A stretch of 46,727 nucleotides of DNA, from contig NZ_FOQE01000016.1 of NCBI RefSeq assembly GCF_900113675.1, positions 1,161 through 47,887 on the forward strand. Direction: 5' to 3'. Numbering within the stretch: the stretch's first letter is position 1; each line of letters begins with the position of its first letter. The DNA comes from Pisciglobus halotolerans. GTDB taxonomy: Bacteria; Bacillota; Bacilli; Lactobacillales; Carnobacteriaceae. Of this stretch, positions 16,431-25,571 are shown piece after piece. Made by a program: the position numbers and the translations under genes. The notes below the pieces were generated by a model that ran no database searches, was not told the origin of the DNA, and worked only from the letters and a program-made list of their open reading frames with translations.

Positions 16431-18648
16431 TTACGCATCAGCAACATAGGTTTCTAAACACTTCAGCATTTTTTCCAGCAGCTGTTGTTGTTCGTCTGAA
16501 GGAAGAGCGGTGGGATTTTCTTGACGGTAAAAAGCTTCTTGAGCCATGTCGACGAAAGCAAGAATCGATTGCCGACATTGCGGCATAGTGGTGGTCCACT
16601 CTTCAAAGTATTGCTGCAATGTCTGATAAGGCAGTCTTTTTTTCTGGCGCTCATAAAGGCGGATCAGTTGCAGACATTGTTTCACTAATGATAGCTGATT
16701 CTTTTGAACAGAACGTCTCACCGGCCAAATTTGGATCTGTCGACGCTTCAAATAGCTGAAATAACCCGCAATAAGCAGTAAAAAGAAGAGTCCGTAGCGA
16801 AAGACAGAAAAAAGTCTGTTGTTGGTTGAATCAGATTTTTCGCTAGAAGGGTCTGTTGTGGATGAACGCTCTTCTTGATTGGGTTGATTGTCGACAGAAG
16901 TGTCAGATGCAGGTGCTTCTTCAGAAGAAAGGTCAGCTGATTCTTCATCTTCAACTGTTTCGTCTGCTCCATCGTTTTCAGCAGCTTCGGATAGATCAGG
17001 TTGTGCGAAAGAAGGAGTCGGTTCAAATGGGACCCATCCAACGCCAGAAAAATAAACTTCAGGCCAAGAATGCGCATTGGCATTTGTCACCTGATAATAT
17101 TGTTCGGTACTGTTTGATACTTTTTCTCCCGGTGAAAATCCTTTTACCCAGCGTGTTGGAATATCAAGCGTGCGTGCTAAAACAACGAATGCAGTTGAAA
17201 AGTTGTCACAGTAACCTACTTTAGAATGAAATAAAAAGTGGTCAACATAGTCTTGATTTTCTGGAACGAATGGTGTGTCACGCAAGCTGTAGCGAAAACC
17301 GCCATCCTTTTTTAAATAAGCCTCAAGAGAAAGGACTTTGTCAACTTGTGTCGTATCATTTGAGGTCAACTGGAGAGCCAGTTCTTGGACGCGTTGTGGC
17401 AAGTCTTTGGGCAGTTGGGTATATTGAGCCAGCTCATCAGCAGATAGGTCTTCAGATGAAGAGGCATCTAGTGAATCAAGATCAAGAGGCGCTGCTAAAG
17501 TTTTTAGCAAGTAATGATTCAAATTTTCTCTAGGTTTTACTAATGTCAGCTGCTCGGTTTCTGGTTGAAATGTTACTTCTGCTTGCGCGTTCTGTTCTTG
17601 AAAGTCCATTTCTTTTGTGCCATAAGTATAGGGCAGATAGGCAAAGGAAGGTGCCAGTTCAATAGGGATCTCCGTTGTTTCTCCTTGGGTTTCCAAATGG
17701 GGAAAGAGACCCGTGAACGGCAAACTGGCCTCTAGCGTTGCTGGACGTTGACTAGACTGCCAGCCTTTCCCTGTGTGCTCATCTTTTGATGCGATCCGCC
17801 AATAATGTGGATGGTCCGTATAAGCTTTGAAAACAAGATCAAAGTTTTGGCGAAGAGGTCCGCCCAAAACTTGGTCATTAGTGCCGTAACCCATTTGCGC
17901 AACGGCTCCGCGAGGACTATAACGATCGATCCAGTCAAAAAAGCCTTTTTCCTGCAACTTATTTTTGTAAGAGCTGGTCTGGCGTTGTGCCCATTCTTGC
18001 TGGCTGCTGAAGTTGGCTGTGCTCCATTGGGATAGGCGAGACAAACCAAAACTGACCAATCCAATAACCGCTAACGTGATCAGAAGGGAAGAGCGTTTTT
18101 CATCAGTCGGGATGCGGGCAGCACCGATAAGGATCAAGCCCCAAAATAAAACAGGCATCAGCAAAGTTGTAATGACTGTAGGGGTGAAAGTTTGCAAGAT
18201 CAATAAATAACCTAAGCAAACAAAAACAGACCATAACGGTTGGAACTGATTCAGCAAAGTATAGCAAGCCAACACGATCAAGCTGACGATCAAGGCGAGT
18301 GCCAGTATTTGATTCAACTGACTGAGTTCGCTGCCCGTTAGTTGACCAAATAGGCTTTTTAATTGCGTGTAGAAATGTCTGATCCATTGCAGGCCAAATT
18401 TTTCTTCAGCAGGAAAATAACGATAAAAAACCAGACTGATCGTCAAGGGTTGGGTCAAGAGCCACAGATGCCATTTGGAAAAAAGGATCAAAACGATCTC
18501 AGAAGCGATAAAAAAAAACGAGCAGCGGCCGTGCCGAAGGGAATTCATTGACTTGAATAAACAACTGCAGTATTGGCCAAAAGAGGCAGCCGTTCAAAAT
18601 GGCCAAAATGATCTTCTTTAGCCATAGCTGTTGCATTTTAGTTTCCAT
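16431..18648 (-). pseudogene. TgpA-like transglutaminase membrane protein, frameshifted near its start
   Basis: The natural start is the ATG at 18648 (AGGAGG upstream, 11-bp overlap with the DUF58 gene), giving METKMQQLWLKKIILAILNG. That frame stops soon after a T9 tract on the minus strand (18510-18518). The remaining 705 codons run in the next frame. With eight T the frame is continuous, so one T was gained. The body has several N-terminal membrane helices, an extracellular transglutaminase core (Cys in VGYCDNFSTAF, His in NANAHSWPEVYF, then WVPFEPTPSF), an acidic Ser/Glu-rich linker, one more helix and a DUF4129-like tail. An internal ATG at 18548 lacks a ribosome site. Confidence 0.8.
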
Positions 18649-19674
18649 GATTAAACGAGCCTCCTGATTTCTTCAGCAATGCTTGTTCGGTTAGAGTAGA
18701 GGGCGCAGAACGAGTTTCAGTGAACAGCAGCTCTTTTGTTTGCTGCGGAAGAATCACCAAATTTTGACCGCCCTGGGTTGATAGCTGTTGCCAATGGTGA
18801 AAAAGACTTTCGATCTGTTGAACAGGTTGAATGGACAAAAAATCTGCCGGTGTTTTTTTGACTTGCAAAGAGCCATTATATTGTCCGATCAAAAATAAAC
18901 GAACTGGACGTTGCTGAGAAAAATCAAGATAAATCGTGTACGCTAAACTCAGTAACTGCTCAAATGACGCAGAAGGCGCAGCCAAAAAGAAAAGATTGAG
19001 CGGTTTTGTGTCTTCCGTTTCATATTCTTTTACTAATAACCGTTGTTTGCGGAAGCTAGCTTTCCAGTCGATATCTCGCATTGGATCTTGTTGGCGATAA
19101 GTCCGGAGCTGCTTGAGCTCCATATTATTGATAAAGCCGTTTTTTTTTTCAAAGAAAGATCAGTAGGCAACTGCTTAAGAACCTGTTGATACAGGTCAGG
19201 TGTTAATGGCTGTGGATAAATAGACCATTCAACAGGGAGCTGGCGGACCAGCTGGCGAGAGAACCAGCCGAAAAGATCTTTGGTTTCTAATCGGATGTGG
19301 ACATGAGAATAAATACCATGTGCTGCAGGTGTCTCTGAAAAATCTGCTTCCACTTTCCTTTTGAATAGAGTTGGAACAAGGATAGGGGAAGACGCTGACA
19401 GTTGTTTGACCGACAGACGGACAAAAGGCGTCCATAAAGGCAGTACAGACGTAAAACGAATGCGTAACGCAAACGTTTTTTTCTGTTGTTGGATTCTCAT
19501 TGGCTCTAGTGAGACACGCGGTTTAAAAGTCAACACAGAAAGGAAAGAAAAAAGGATCAGGAGGCTAGTAAAATAAAATAAAGACCACGAAGCCGTGCTG
19601 GGAAATGTTATGGTGTAGAATAAAATGGCGACATAAACAACAAGCAGAGCAAAGTTTTTTAGATAGCGCATCAT
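18638..19674 (-). pseudogene. DUF58 protein, frameshifted at an A10 tract
   Basis: Two overlapping frames together make one DUF58 (vWA-like) protein of about 345 residues. The first (from 19674) carries two membrane helices (YLKNFALLVVYVAILFYTI; WSLFYFTSLLILFSFLSVL) and the beta domain up to LPTDLSLKKKT. The second resumes as GFINNMELKQLRTYRQQDPM then RDIDWKASFRKQRLLVKEYE, the DUF58 signature. The junction is a run of ten A on the minus strand (plus 19140-19149); one more A (or two fewer) restores the frame. Partner of MoxR ATPases in a membrane-linked chaperone-like system. Alternatives are slippage-controlled expression or a sequencing error. Confidence 0.83.
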
Positions 19675-20635
19675 TTTTTAGCCCTCTTTTGACAGGGACA
19701 GCAGATTGCTGGATCAGCTGATGAATGGAGCGGTCCTTTTGTTCTGCAGAAAGATTTTTGTAAAACAAGAGCCGATGACGATAAACAACAGAAACAACAG
19801 CCAAAATGTCATCAGGAAGCAAATAATCTCTTTTTTCCAATAAAGCATAAGCTTTCGCAGCAGCTAAGCATGCTCTGTTGCCTCGAGGGCTGATGCCCAA
19901 ACGAATAGCGGCATCTTTTCGCGTGTGCTGTCCTAAATCAACGATATAAGTAGCTAAGTCTGGATGGACATAAACCGCGTTAGCCCATTTTTTCAAAGCT
20001 GCAAAGTCAGCTAACTGCAATAAAGGACGCAGCTCTGTTAACGTTTCTTGCGGATCTTCCGTCAGCAACATTTGCACTTCTTGTTGGGGAGAAGGATAAC
20101 CTAAAGAAAGCTGCATCAAGAAACGGTCCAGCTGGGCTTCAGGCAACGGATAGGTTCCTTCATAGTCAATAGGGTTTTGAGTCGCAAGAACAAAAAAAGG
20201 ATCCGGCAATTCATGCGTCTTGTCATCAAGCGTTACATGACCTTCTGACATCGCCTCTAATAGGGCTGCCTGTGTTCGCGGTGATGTCCGATTGATTTCA
20301 TCAGCAAGCAGCAAAGAAGAGAAAAGGGGACCTTTTTTAAATACAAAGTGATGTTCTTCAGCAGACGGAACAGAAAAGCCGATAATATCGCTGGGAATCA
20401 GATCCGGTGTAAACTGGATCCTTGAAAAATCAATCCCTAGAAGGCGCGCGATCGTTTTGACAAGCAAAGTTTTTCCAACTCCAGGAATGTCTTCGAATAA
20501 AACATGTCCGCCAGCAAGCATCGCCGCAATAGTCAAACGCGTCGTCTCTTTTTTTCCGATCACGATATGATCAACTGTATCAATAAGCTCATGCAATTGA
20601 TCGATCGTCTGTTGTTGTTGTTTTGTTAATGTCAT
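19565..20635 (-). CDS. MoxR-family AAA+ ATPase with run-on C terminus
   Basis: The MoxR ATPase has Walker A IPGVGKT, Walker B LLADEINRTSP, sensor 1 VLATQNPIDYEGTYPLPEAQLDRF and sensor 2 ISPRGNRACLAAAKAYALL. Family members end near IQQSAVPVKRG, at about residue 318. Here the frame continues 38 codons through the start of the DUF58 gene (110-bp overlap), giving 356 residues with an unlikely Cys/His-rich tail. In the +1 frame a TAA stands directly before the DUF58 ATG, so a one-base slip near the CAAAAGAGGG stretch is likely. The start at 20635 has GGAGAGGTG. It is first in the operon. Confidence 0.88.
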   Translation of the reverse strand: MTLTKQQQQTIDQLHELIDTVDHIVIGKKETTRLTIAAMLAGGHVLFEDIPGVGKTLLVKTIARLLGIDFSRIQFTPDLIPSDIIGFSVPSAEEHHFVFKKGPLFSSLLLADEINRTSPRTQAALLEAMSEGHVTLDDKTHELPDPFFVLATQNPIDYEGTYPLPEAQLDRFLMQLSLGYPSPQQEVQMLLTEDPQETLTELRPLLQLADFAALKKWANAVYVHPDLATYIVDLGQHTRKDAAIRLGISPRGNRACLAAAKAYALLEKRDYLLPDDILAVVSVVYRHRLLFYKNLSAEQKDRSIHQLIQQSAVPVKRGLKNDALSKKLCSACCLCRHFILHHNISQHGFVVFILFY

Positions 20636-20688
20636 GGTTCACCTCTCCAATCGTATGATGAGGGTCATTCGTATATTGGATTTTTCTT

Positions 20689-20717
20689 ATTCTATCTGGA
20701 ATAGGCGACAAATTCAA
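20689..20717 (-). promoter_or_regulatory. Promoter of the MoxR operon
   Basis: TTGAAT (20712-20717) and TAGAAT (20689-20694) on the minus strand are 17 bp apart, about 55 bp upstream of the moxR start codon. Confidence 0.6.
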
Positions 20718-20775
20718 CGATTCTGTTAGAAGAAATCTGGCAGAAAAAACAGGTTCGTTATTGTCTAAAACAGGT

Positions 20776-20807
20776 AAAAAAGCACCGGACCTTAATGGAT
20801 CCAGTGC
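20776..20807 (-). terminator. Terminator of the short-chain dehydrogenase gene
   Basis: On the minus strand AGCACTGGATCC, loop ATTAA, GGTCCGGTGCT and six T follow the stop codon by about 20 bases. Confidence 0.8.
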
Positions 20808-20826
20808 TGCAATGTATTTTTGACGC

Positions 20827-21717
20827 TTAAGCTAATTCCGTTCCGCCCGTTACACCATAAATCTGGCCGGTCACATAGCTGGCACTGTTGGAAGCTAAAA
20901 AGACATAAACATCTGCTAACTCGACCGGTTGTCCAGCTCGTGCTAGCGGCGTTTGTTGGCCAAATGCAGGAATGGCTTCTGAAGGCTGACCGCCAGAAAT
21001 TTGAAGCGGCGTCCAGATCGGGCCAGGAGCAACAGCATTGACACGGATACCTTTTGGTGCAAGTTGTTTAGATAAGCTGCGGGTGAAGCCGTTGATCGCA
21101 AACTTCGTAGAGGCATAATCCAACAGATTGGCACTTGGATTGTAACCTTGAACGGAAGTCGTCGTTACAATAGAAGAACCTTTTGGCATAAGCGGTAAAG
21201 CTGTTTTGATCACCCATAACAAGGAGAAGACGTTGACTTCAAATGTTTTACGGAATTGTTCTGTGGTCAAATCCATAATATCTTCAACTGCTTGTTGTTT
21301 TCCGGCTACTAAAGTTAATACATCAAGCCCGCCAAGTTCTTGATGCGCTTTGGTCACTAAGTCAATACAAAATTGTTCTTCACTTAAATCGCCAGGGATC
21401 AGCACAGCTTTGCGCCCAGCCTCTTCGATCAAAGCTTTCACTTCTTCAGCATCGGACTGCTCTTCAGGCAAATAGTTAATGGCCACATCTGCTCCTTCGC
21501 GTGCATAAGCGATCGCAGCTGCGCGACCGATACCAGAGTCACCCCCTGTTACTAAGGCTTTTCTGCCAACCATTTTGTCATTGCCTTTATACGATTCTTC
21601 TCCGCAATCAGGCTTAGGATCCATTTTGCTTTGAATACCGGGAGCTTCTTGATATTGTTTATGAAATTTATCTGGATGATAAAGTTTTGTAGGGTCTTTT
21701 GGATGTTGTTCTGTCAT
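20827..21717 (-). CDS. Short-chain dehydrogenase (YdaD/YhdF/Gsp39-like)
   Basis: The 296-residue NAD(P)-dependent oxidoreductase has a cofactor motif [15 protein letters not shown], an NVFSLLWV core, and catalytic Ser in [10 protein letters not shown] and Tyr-Lys in [11 protein letters not shown] 50-residue N-terminal extension ([22 protein letters not shown]) typifies the general-stress-protein-39 subgroup. ATG at 21717 is 9 bases after AAGGAG; the in-frame TTG at 21735 overlaps that site. The substrate is unknown; relatives are stress-induced. It lies downstream of the ZIP-like gene with about 130 bp between, so it may be separately transcribed. Confidence 0.9.
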   Translation of the reverse strand: MTEQHPKDPTKLYHPDKFHKQYQEAPGIQSKMDPKPDCGEESYKGNDKMVGRKALVTGGDSGIGRAAAIAYAREGADVAINYLPEEQSDAEEVKALIEEAGRKAVLIPGDLSEEQFCIDLVTKAHQELGGLDVLTLVAGKQQAVEDIMDLTTEQFRKTFEVNVFSLLWVIKTALPLMPKGSSIVTTTSVQGYNPSANLLDYASTKFAINGFTRSLSKQLAPKGIRVNAVAPGPIWTPLQISGGQPSEAIPAFGQQTPLARAGQPVELADVYVFLASNSASYVTGQIYGVTGGTELA

Positions 21718-21847
21718 GATCTTCCACTCCTTCAATTTATAAATAGGGACACTGTCAGTTTAATGTCTTTACAGCCAGCATTCAAAAGATATGCCTTGAC
21801 GTACCAAGACTTTTTCTTTGAATAGGGAGCAACGAGCTATAGGCAAA

Positions 21848-22582
21848 TCAAACCATCAGCAGCAAGAAGGTATAACCAACTACCCCTATTAAGAAACTGG
21901 TGATACTACTTTTTTGTTCTTCCGGTAATTCTTCCTTCATAACGTTTAAAATAACGCCGCCTGCAATAAATGCTTGCAAAATGGAGATGCCAAAATCGCT
22001 GATCTCGGTAAATACACCAATGACCCACCCGAAAAGTGTGGCAAATGATAATAATAGGCGGCCATATTTGTCATACGCTTGTTGATGGTCTCTGCGTAAA
22101 CTCCAATCGTTCGTGATGAAATGGACAGCTAACGCTAAAAAGTAAAAGAGCAAACCGCCAGGACGAGTAAATCTTTGATGCAGCAGCAAGTAACCAATCA
22201 CAGCATTATAAATAAAGAAAGAAGCCATATGGATCCAAAAGACGCCCGAACTAGCTTCATCTGCATCTTCCAAGTCATTGCGTTCGCGAGACAGTTTTAC
22301 TAATCTCTCCAAGGCGTAGAACAAGACTAAGCCGAACATGGCAACGAGATAAATATGATTTTCAATGTAGCCTAGACTGCTGTTCTTCAGTCGTTCAGAA
22401 ACCAATTCTTGGTATTCATTCAGTTCCGGCAGCAAATGCACGAATACATAAGATACGGCCACCCCAGCTGCCATAGACAAGAATCTGCTGCGCGGTACTT
22501 TTCCTGCAAACTGCATGTAGCGCGAAAAGTAATGAATCAAAGAAAAACCGAACGCACAGAGAAACGTAAAGGTGATGTACAT
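21848..22582 (-). CDS. Divergent ZIP-like integral membrane protein
   Basis: The 244-residue protein has seven or eight hydrophobic helices. Helix 2 (GVAVSYVFVHLLPELNEY) resembles the ZIP consensus GxFLxxxxLHLLPEA. The last helices (QAFIAGGVILNVMKEELPEE) resemble the ZIP C-terminal repeat, and HMASFFIYNAVIGYLL and LAVHFITNDWSLRRDH occupy the helix 4 and 5 positions. The classical metal-binding HxxxxE and HExPHE pairs of helices 4 and 5 are not seen, so metal transport is not certain. The start has GGAAGGGGGAAG. I call it ZIP superfamily by pattern only. Confidence 0.65.
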   Translation of the reverse strand: MYITFTFLCAFGFSLIHYFSRYMQFAGKVPRSRFLSMAAGVAVSYVFVHLLPELNEYQELVSERLKNSSLGYIENHIYLVAMFGLVLFYALERLVKLSRERNDLEDADEASSGVFWIHMASFFIYNAVIGYLLLHQRFTRPGGLLFYFLALAVHFITNDWSLRRDHQQAYDKYGRLLLSFATLFGWVIGVFTEISDFGISILQAFIAGGVILNVMKEELPEEQKSSITSFLIGVVGYTFLLLMV

Positions 22583-22741
22583 GATCTTCCCCCTTCCTAC
22601 TCAAACAAAAGTCTTTTCTCACTTTTTAGCTTAAAAGGACTTTCATGTAAAAGCAAAACTTAAGCTCTTTAAACACAAGCATTTGAGCAAAAAATCCCTC
22701 TTCTGCTACACTAGTATTGTCTATATTTGAGTATAATACTA
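22583..22741. other. Intergenic stretch left of the family B repeats
   Basis: There is no gene here. The minus strand has TTGCTT and TAAGCT 17 bp apart upstream of the ZIP-like gene. A TATAAT at 22732-22737 on the plus strand points into the repeat array but has no clear -35. Confidence 0.4.
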
Positions 22742-23125
22742 CGACTCCGCCCATAGACTAGGCTTAATGTATGAAATCTTCAACTCGTTCACAGACTAGG
22801 CTTCTGTGATCAAGTTCAGAGCATAAAACCTTCAACTCGTTCACAGACTAGGCTTCTGTGATCAAGTTCAGAGTTTAAAACTTTCAACTCGTTCACAGGC
22901 TAGGCTTCTGTGATCAAGTTCAGAGCATAAAACCTTCAACTTGTTCACAGACTAGGCTTCTATGAACAAGTTCAGAGCATAAAACCTGCGACTCGTTCAC
23001 AGGACCGGCTTCTATGAACAAGTTCAGGGTTTAAAACCTTCAACTCGTTCACAGGTTAAGGGGGTGTCGACAAGTTGACTCTATTGAGTCGCAACTCGTT
23101 CACAGGACCGACTATCATCCAGTTT
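22742..23125. repeat. 52-bp tandem hairpin repeat, family B, left array
   Basis: A decayed first unit (from 22742) is followed by units starting at 22781, 22833, 22885, 22937, 22989, 23041 and 23092. All steps are 52 bp except the last (51). Each unit carries AACTCGTTCACAG, a 9-base loop CTAGGCTT-like, and CTGTGATCAAGTT, an imperfect dyad, followed by the linker CAGAGCATAAAACCTT. The last two units are degenerate. The sequence is unrelated to family A, though period and design are the same. Confidence 0.88.
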
Positions 23126-23298
23126 TGCAGCAAATCATCCCCAACGTGATAGGAGAAAACTAAAAGGTCTTTAATGGTACAAAGAAAGGCTTTGACCTAA
23201 TCGGCTTTTTTAGATGAAGCTGTGCAATAAGAATGGCTTTTCTGCAATGATATCTATTCATTTTTTTGCAAAAATGCAAAATAAAACTGTTGTATCTG

Positions 23299-23307
23299 TG
23301 TTATGAT
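23299..23307 (+). promoter_or_regulatory. Extended -10 promoter of trpS
   Basis: TGTTATGAT at 23299-23307 is an extended -10 element 48 bp before the trpS ATG. No good -35 is visible. No T-box leader (AGGGTGG-type element) is present between the repeats and the gene. Confidence 0.45.
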
Positions 23308-23354
23308 AAGAAAGAAAAGCAATGGCGAATTTTAGATCAATAAAGGAGAAGTCC

Positions 23355-24368
23355 ATGAGTAAAATTATTTTAACTGGAGACAGACCAACTGGGAAATTAC
23401 ATTTAGGACATTATGTTGGTTCTTTGAAAAACCGCGTAAAATTGCAGAACGAAGAAGGCAATAAAACGTTTATCATGATTGCGGATCAGCAGGCATTAAC
23501 GGATAACGCGCGAAACCCACAAAAAGTCAGCAGCAATTTGTTAGAAGTAGCGTTAGATTACTTGGCTGTGGGCATCGATCCGATGAAATCAACGATTTTT
23601 GTCCAATCTCAAATTCCTGAATTAGCAGAACTAACGGTTTACTACTTAAACTTAGTAACGATTTCACGGTTGAAACGAAACCCTACTGTTAAATCAGAAA
23701 TCAATGAAAAAGCATTTGGACAGAGTATTCCCACTGGCTTTTTTGTCTATCCTGTCAGTCAAGCTGCGGATATTACAGCATTCAAAGCGACTCATGTACC
23801 AGTAGGAGAAGATCAAAGCCCGATGATTGAGCAAACGCGCGAGATTGTTCATGATTTTAACCGGATTTATGAAAAAGACGTGCTGGTTTCTCCAGAAGGC
23901 ATTTTGCCGGAAAAAGGGCAAGGCAGATTGGTTGGGATCGATGGCAAAGGTAAGATGAGCAAATCGTTGAACAACGGCATTTATTTGGCCGATACAGAAG
24001 AAGAAGTCAAGCGCAAAGTGATGAGTATGTATACTGATCCAGGCCATATTCATGTTTCTGATCCTGGTAAAGTAGAAGGAAATGTTGTCTTTACTTACTT
24101 AGATGTTTTTGGTGAAGACAAAGAACAAATCCAAAGCTTGAAAGAACAGTATCAACGTGGTGGATTGGGAGACGTTAAGATCAAACGGTATTTGAATGAA
24201 GTACTAGAAGATTTTCTGAAACCAATCAGAGAAAAACGGGCACAGTATGCAGCTGACAAAGGCGAAGTTTTGAATATGCTGAAAGCTGGCAGCCTTGAAG
24301 CTGAAAAAGTTGCCGCACAAACTTTAGATGAAGTTAAAGATGCAATGGGCATCAACTATTTCAAATAA
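23355..24368 (+). CDS. trpS: Tryptophanyl-tRNA synthetase
   Basis: The 337-residue class I synthetase charges tRNA-Trp. The ATP-binding HIGH variant is in [11 protein letters not shown] and the KMSKS loop in [11 protein letters not shown]. Other family blocks include [26 protein letters not shown] and MYTDPGHI. An in-frame ATG at 23322 would add 11 residues, but AAAGGAGA sits correctly before the ATG at 23355. The gene is monocistronic, has its own terminator, and is flanked on both sides by family B 52-bp repeats. Confidence 0.95.
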   Translation: MSKIILTGDRPTGKLHLGHYVGSLKNRVKLQNEEGNKTFIMIADQQALTDNARNPQKVSSNLLEVALDYLAVGIDPMKSTIFVQSQIPELAELTVYYLNLVTISRLKRNPTVKSEINEKAFGQSIPTGFFVYPVSQAADITAFKATHVPVGEDQSPMIEQTREIVHDFNRIYEKDVLVSPEGILPEKGQGRLVGIDGKGKMSKSLNNGIYLADTEEEVKRKVMSMYTDPGHIHVSDPGKVEGNVVFTYLDVFGEDKEQIQSLKEQYQRGGLGDVKIKRYLNEVLEDFLKPIREKRAQYAADKGEVLNMLKAGSLEAEKVAAQTLDEVKDAMGINYFK

Positions 24369-24372
24369 TCGA

Positions 24373-24407
24373 AAAAAGCTGCTCTTATCAAATAGGAGCA
24401 GCTTTTT
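24373..24407 (+). terminator. trpS terminator
   Basis: AAAAAGCTGCTC pairs with GAGCAGCTTTTT around an 11-base loop, 5 bases after the stop codon. Confidence 0.85.
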
Positions 24408-24477
24408 GGATTTCATGCGGACTTGTTCAATACACAGCTAATGCAAATTGCTGAGGTTTTCCTTCTGTGATATTGCA

Positions 24478-24620
24478 TCACTTGTTCACAGACTTGGTTT
24501 CTGTTACCGAGCTCAGAGCATATAGCCTTCAACTTGTTCACAGACCACGCTTCTGTTACCAAGTTCAGAGCATAAAGCCTTCAAATTGTTCACAAGTCCC
24601 GTTTCTAGGACCAATTCGGG
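24478..24620. repeat. 52-bp tandem hairpin repeat, family B, right array
   Basis: Three units start at 24478, 24530 and 24582 with exact 52-bp steps. They contain CTTGTTCACAG, TTCTGTTACCAAGTT and the linker CAGAGCATAAAGCCTT. Orientation is the same as in the array left of trpS. The third unit is decayed. Confidence 0.85.
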
Positions 24621-25057
24621 TAAACTAGCTTACTTCTCTTGATTTGATTGATAAAAGACGTTAAGTAGTTTTAGCAGTACATGGTGGCAAATTTGACAAT
24701 GAGGAGGCAGTTGTCCAATCTTTTTTTAACGAATTTAAGAAAGTTAGTAGACTCTGGCAGTTTGCAAATGAAGAAAGTGAAATTTGATGATGAAGAATCG
24801 ATTGGAAGCTACTAGTTGATTTTTGAGACACGTCCATGTATGCGCTTGAAATAAGCTGTGCAGGTACGTTGCTTCAGTTAGGTTAATCTGTTAATCTTAG
24901 CTCATCAGCATATGAAGAAATTCTTCGATTGAACGAAGATGATAGTCAGGGAATACGCTGTGGTTTCATGGAAACATCTGACTAGTATGATTATCAAAAG
25001 GTTAAAAGAAATTTGAAGAAAAAACAAATTAATTTCTTAAGGAAAGCAGGGAGTAAA
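24621..25057. other. Intergenic region without a recognisable gene
   Basis: A frame from about 24670 to 24785 reads HGGKFDNEEAVVQSFFNEF and then meets stops. It looks like a possible coding remnant but matches nothing I know. No terminator, RNA gene or convincing promoter was seen. Confidence 0.4.
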
Positions 25058-25438
25058 ATGAAAATTGAACACATTGCACTTTGGGTAAAAGATTTGGAAG
25101 CAACAAAAGAATTCTATACCACTTATTTTGAAGCGGAGTCTAATGATTTATATCATAATCCGATGAAAGGTTTTAAATCTTACTTTTTGAGTTTTGAAGA
25201 AGGATCAAGGTTGGAACTGATGAGTCGGACAGATGTAACAGATGTTCATCTGCTAGATACTTTAGGTTGGGCTCACATGGCTATCTCTGTAGGAAGCAAA
25301 GAAAAAGTAGATCAATTGAAAGAAAGATTAGAAAAAGACGGTTACCGCTGTCAAAGCCAGCCACGCACAACAGGAGACGGCTATTACGAAAGTGTTGTTG
25401 AAGACCCAGAAGGTAATTGGATTGAGATAACCGTTTAA
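25058..25438 (+). CDS. VOC (glyoxalase/bleomycin-resistance fold) protein
   Basis: The 126-residue single-domain VOC protein starts [20 protein letters not shown] and ends [14 protein letters not shown], both family hallmarks. Metal-ligand candidates are H5, E63-region LELM, H82-region GWAHMAI and E123. GGGAG precedes the ATG at 25058; an upstream in-frame TTG at 25013 has no ribosome site. It is lactoylglutathione-lyase-like, but the substrate is unknown. Confidence 0.85.
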   Translation: MKIEHIALWVKDLEATKEFYTTYFEAESNDLYHNPMKGFKSYFLSFEEGSRLELMSRTDVTDVHLLDTLGWAHMAISVGSKEKVDQLKERLEKDGYRCQSQPRTTGDGYYESVVEDPEGNWIEITV

Positions 25439-25490
25439 AGGATGCGAAACTTGGTCAACAGGAGCGGCAGAAAAACGAAAGTGCAATCTT

Positions 25491-25520
25491 TTGACAATCT
25501 TTGTTCACAAGGCTTACAAT
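25491..25520 (+). promoter_or_regulatory. Promoter of the FMN reductase gene
   Basis: TTGACA (25491-25496) and TACAAT (25515-25520) are 18 bp apart. The spacer TTTGTTCACAAGGCTT resembles a family B repeat unit, and AACTTGGTCAACAGG about 50 bp upstream resembles another. Confidence 0.75.
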
Positions 25521-25571
25521 TTATAAATTTATAGTGTAGAGCAAAATAAGAACAAAGAAAGGAGAAAACAT

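Noticed and set aside
23126-23354. T-box riboswitch upstream of trpS
   Set aside because: No AGGGTGGNACCGCG-type T-box sequence or terminator is present between the repeats and the start codon.
22742-24620. CRISPR array
   Set aside because: The whole 52-bp unit, including the stretch between dyads, repeats; there are no unique spacers and no cas genes.
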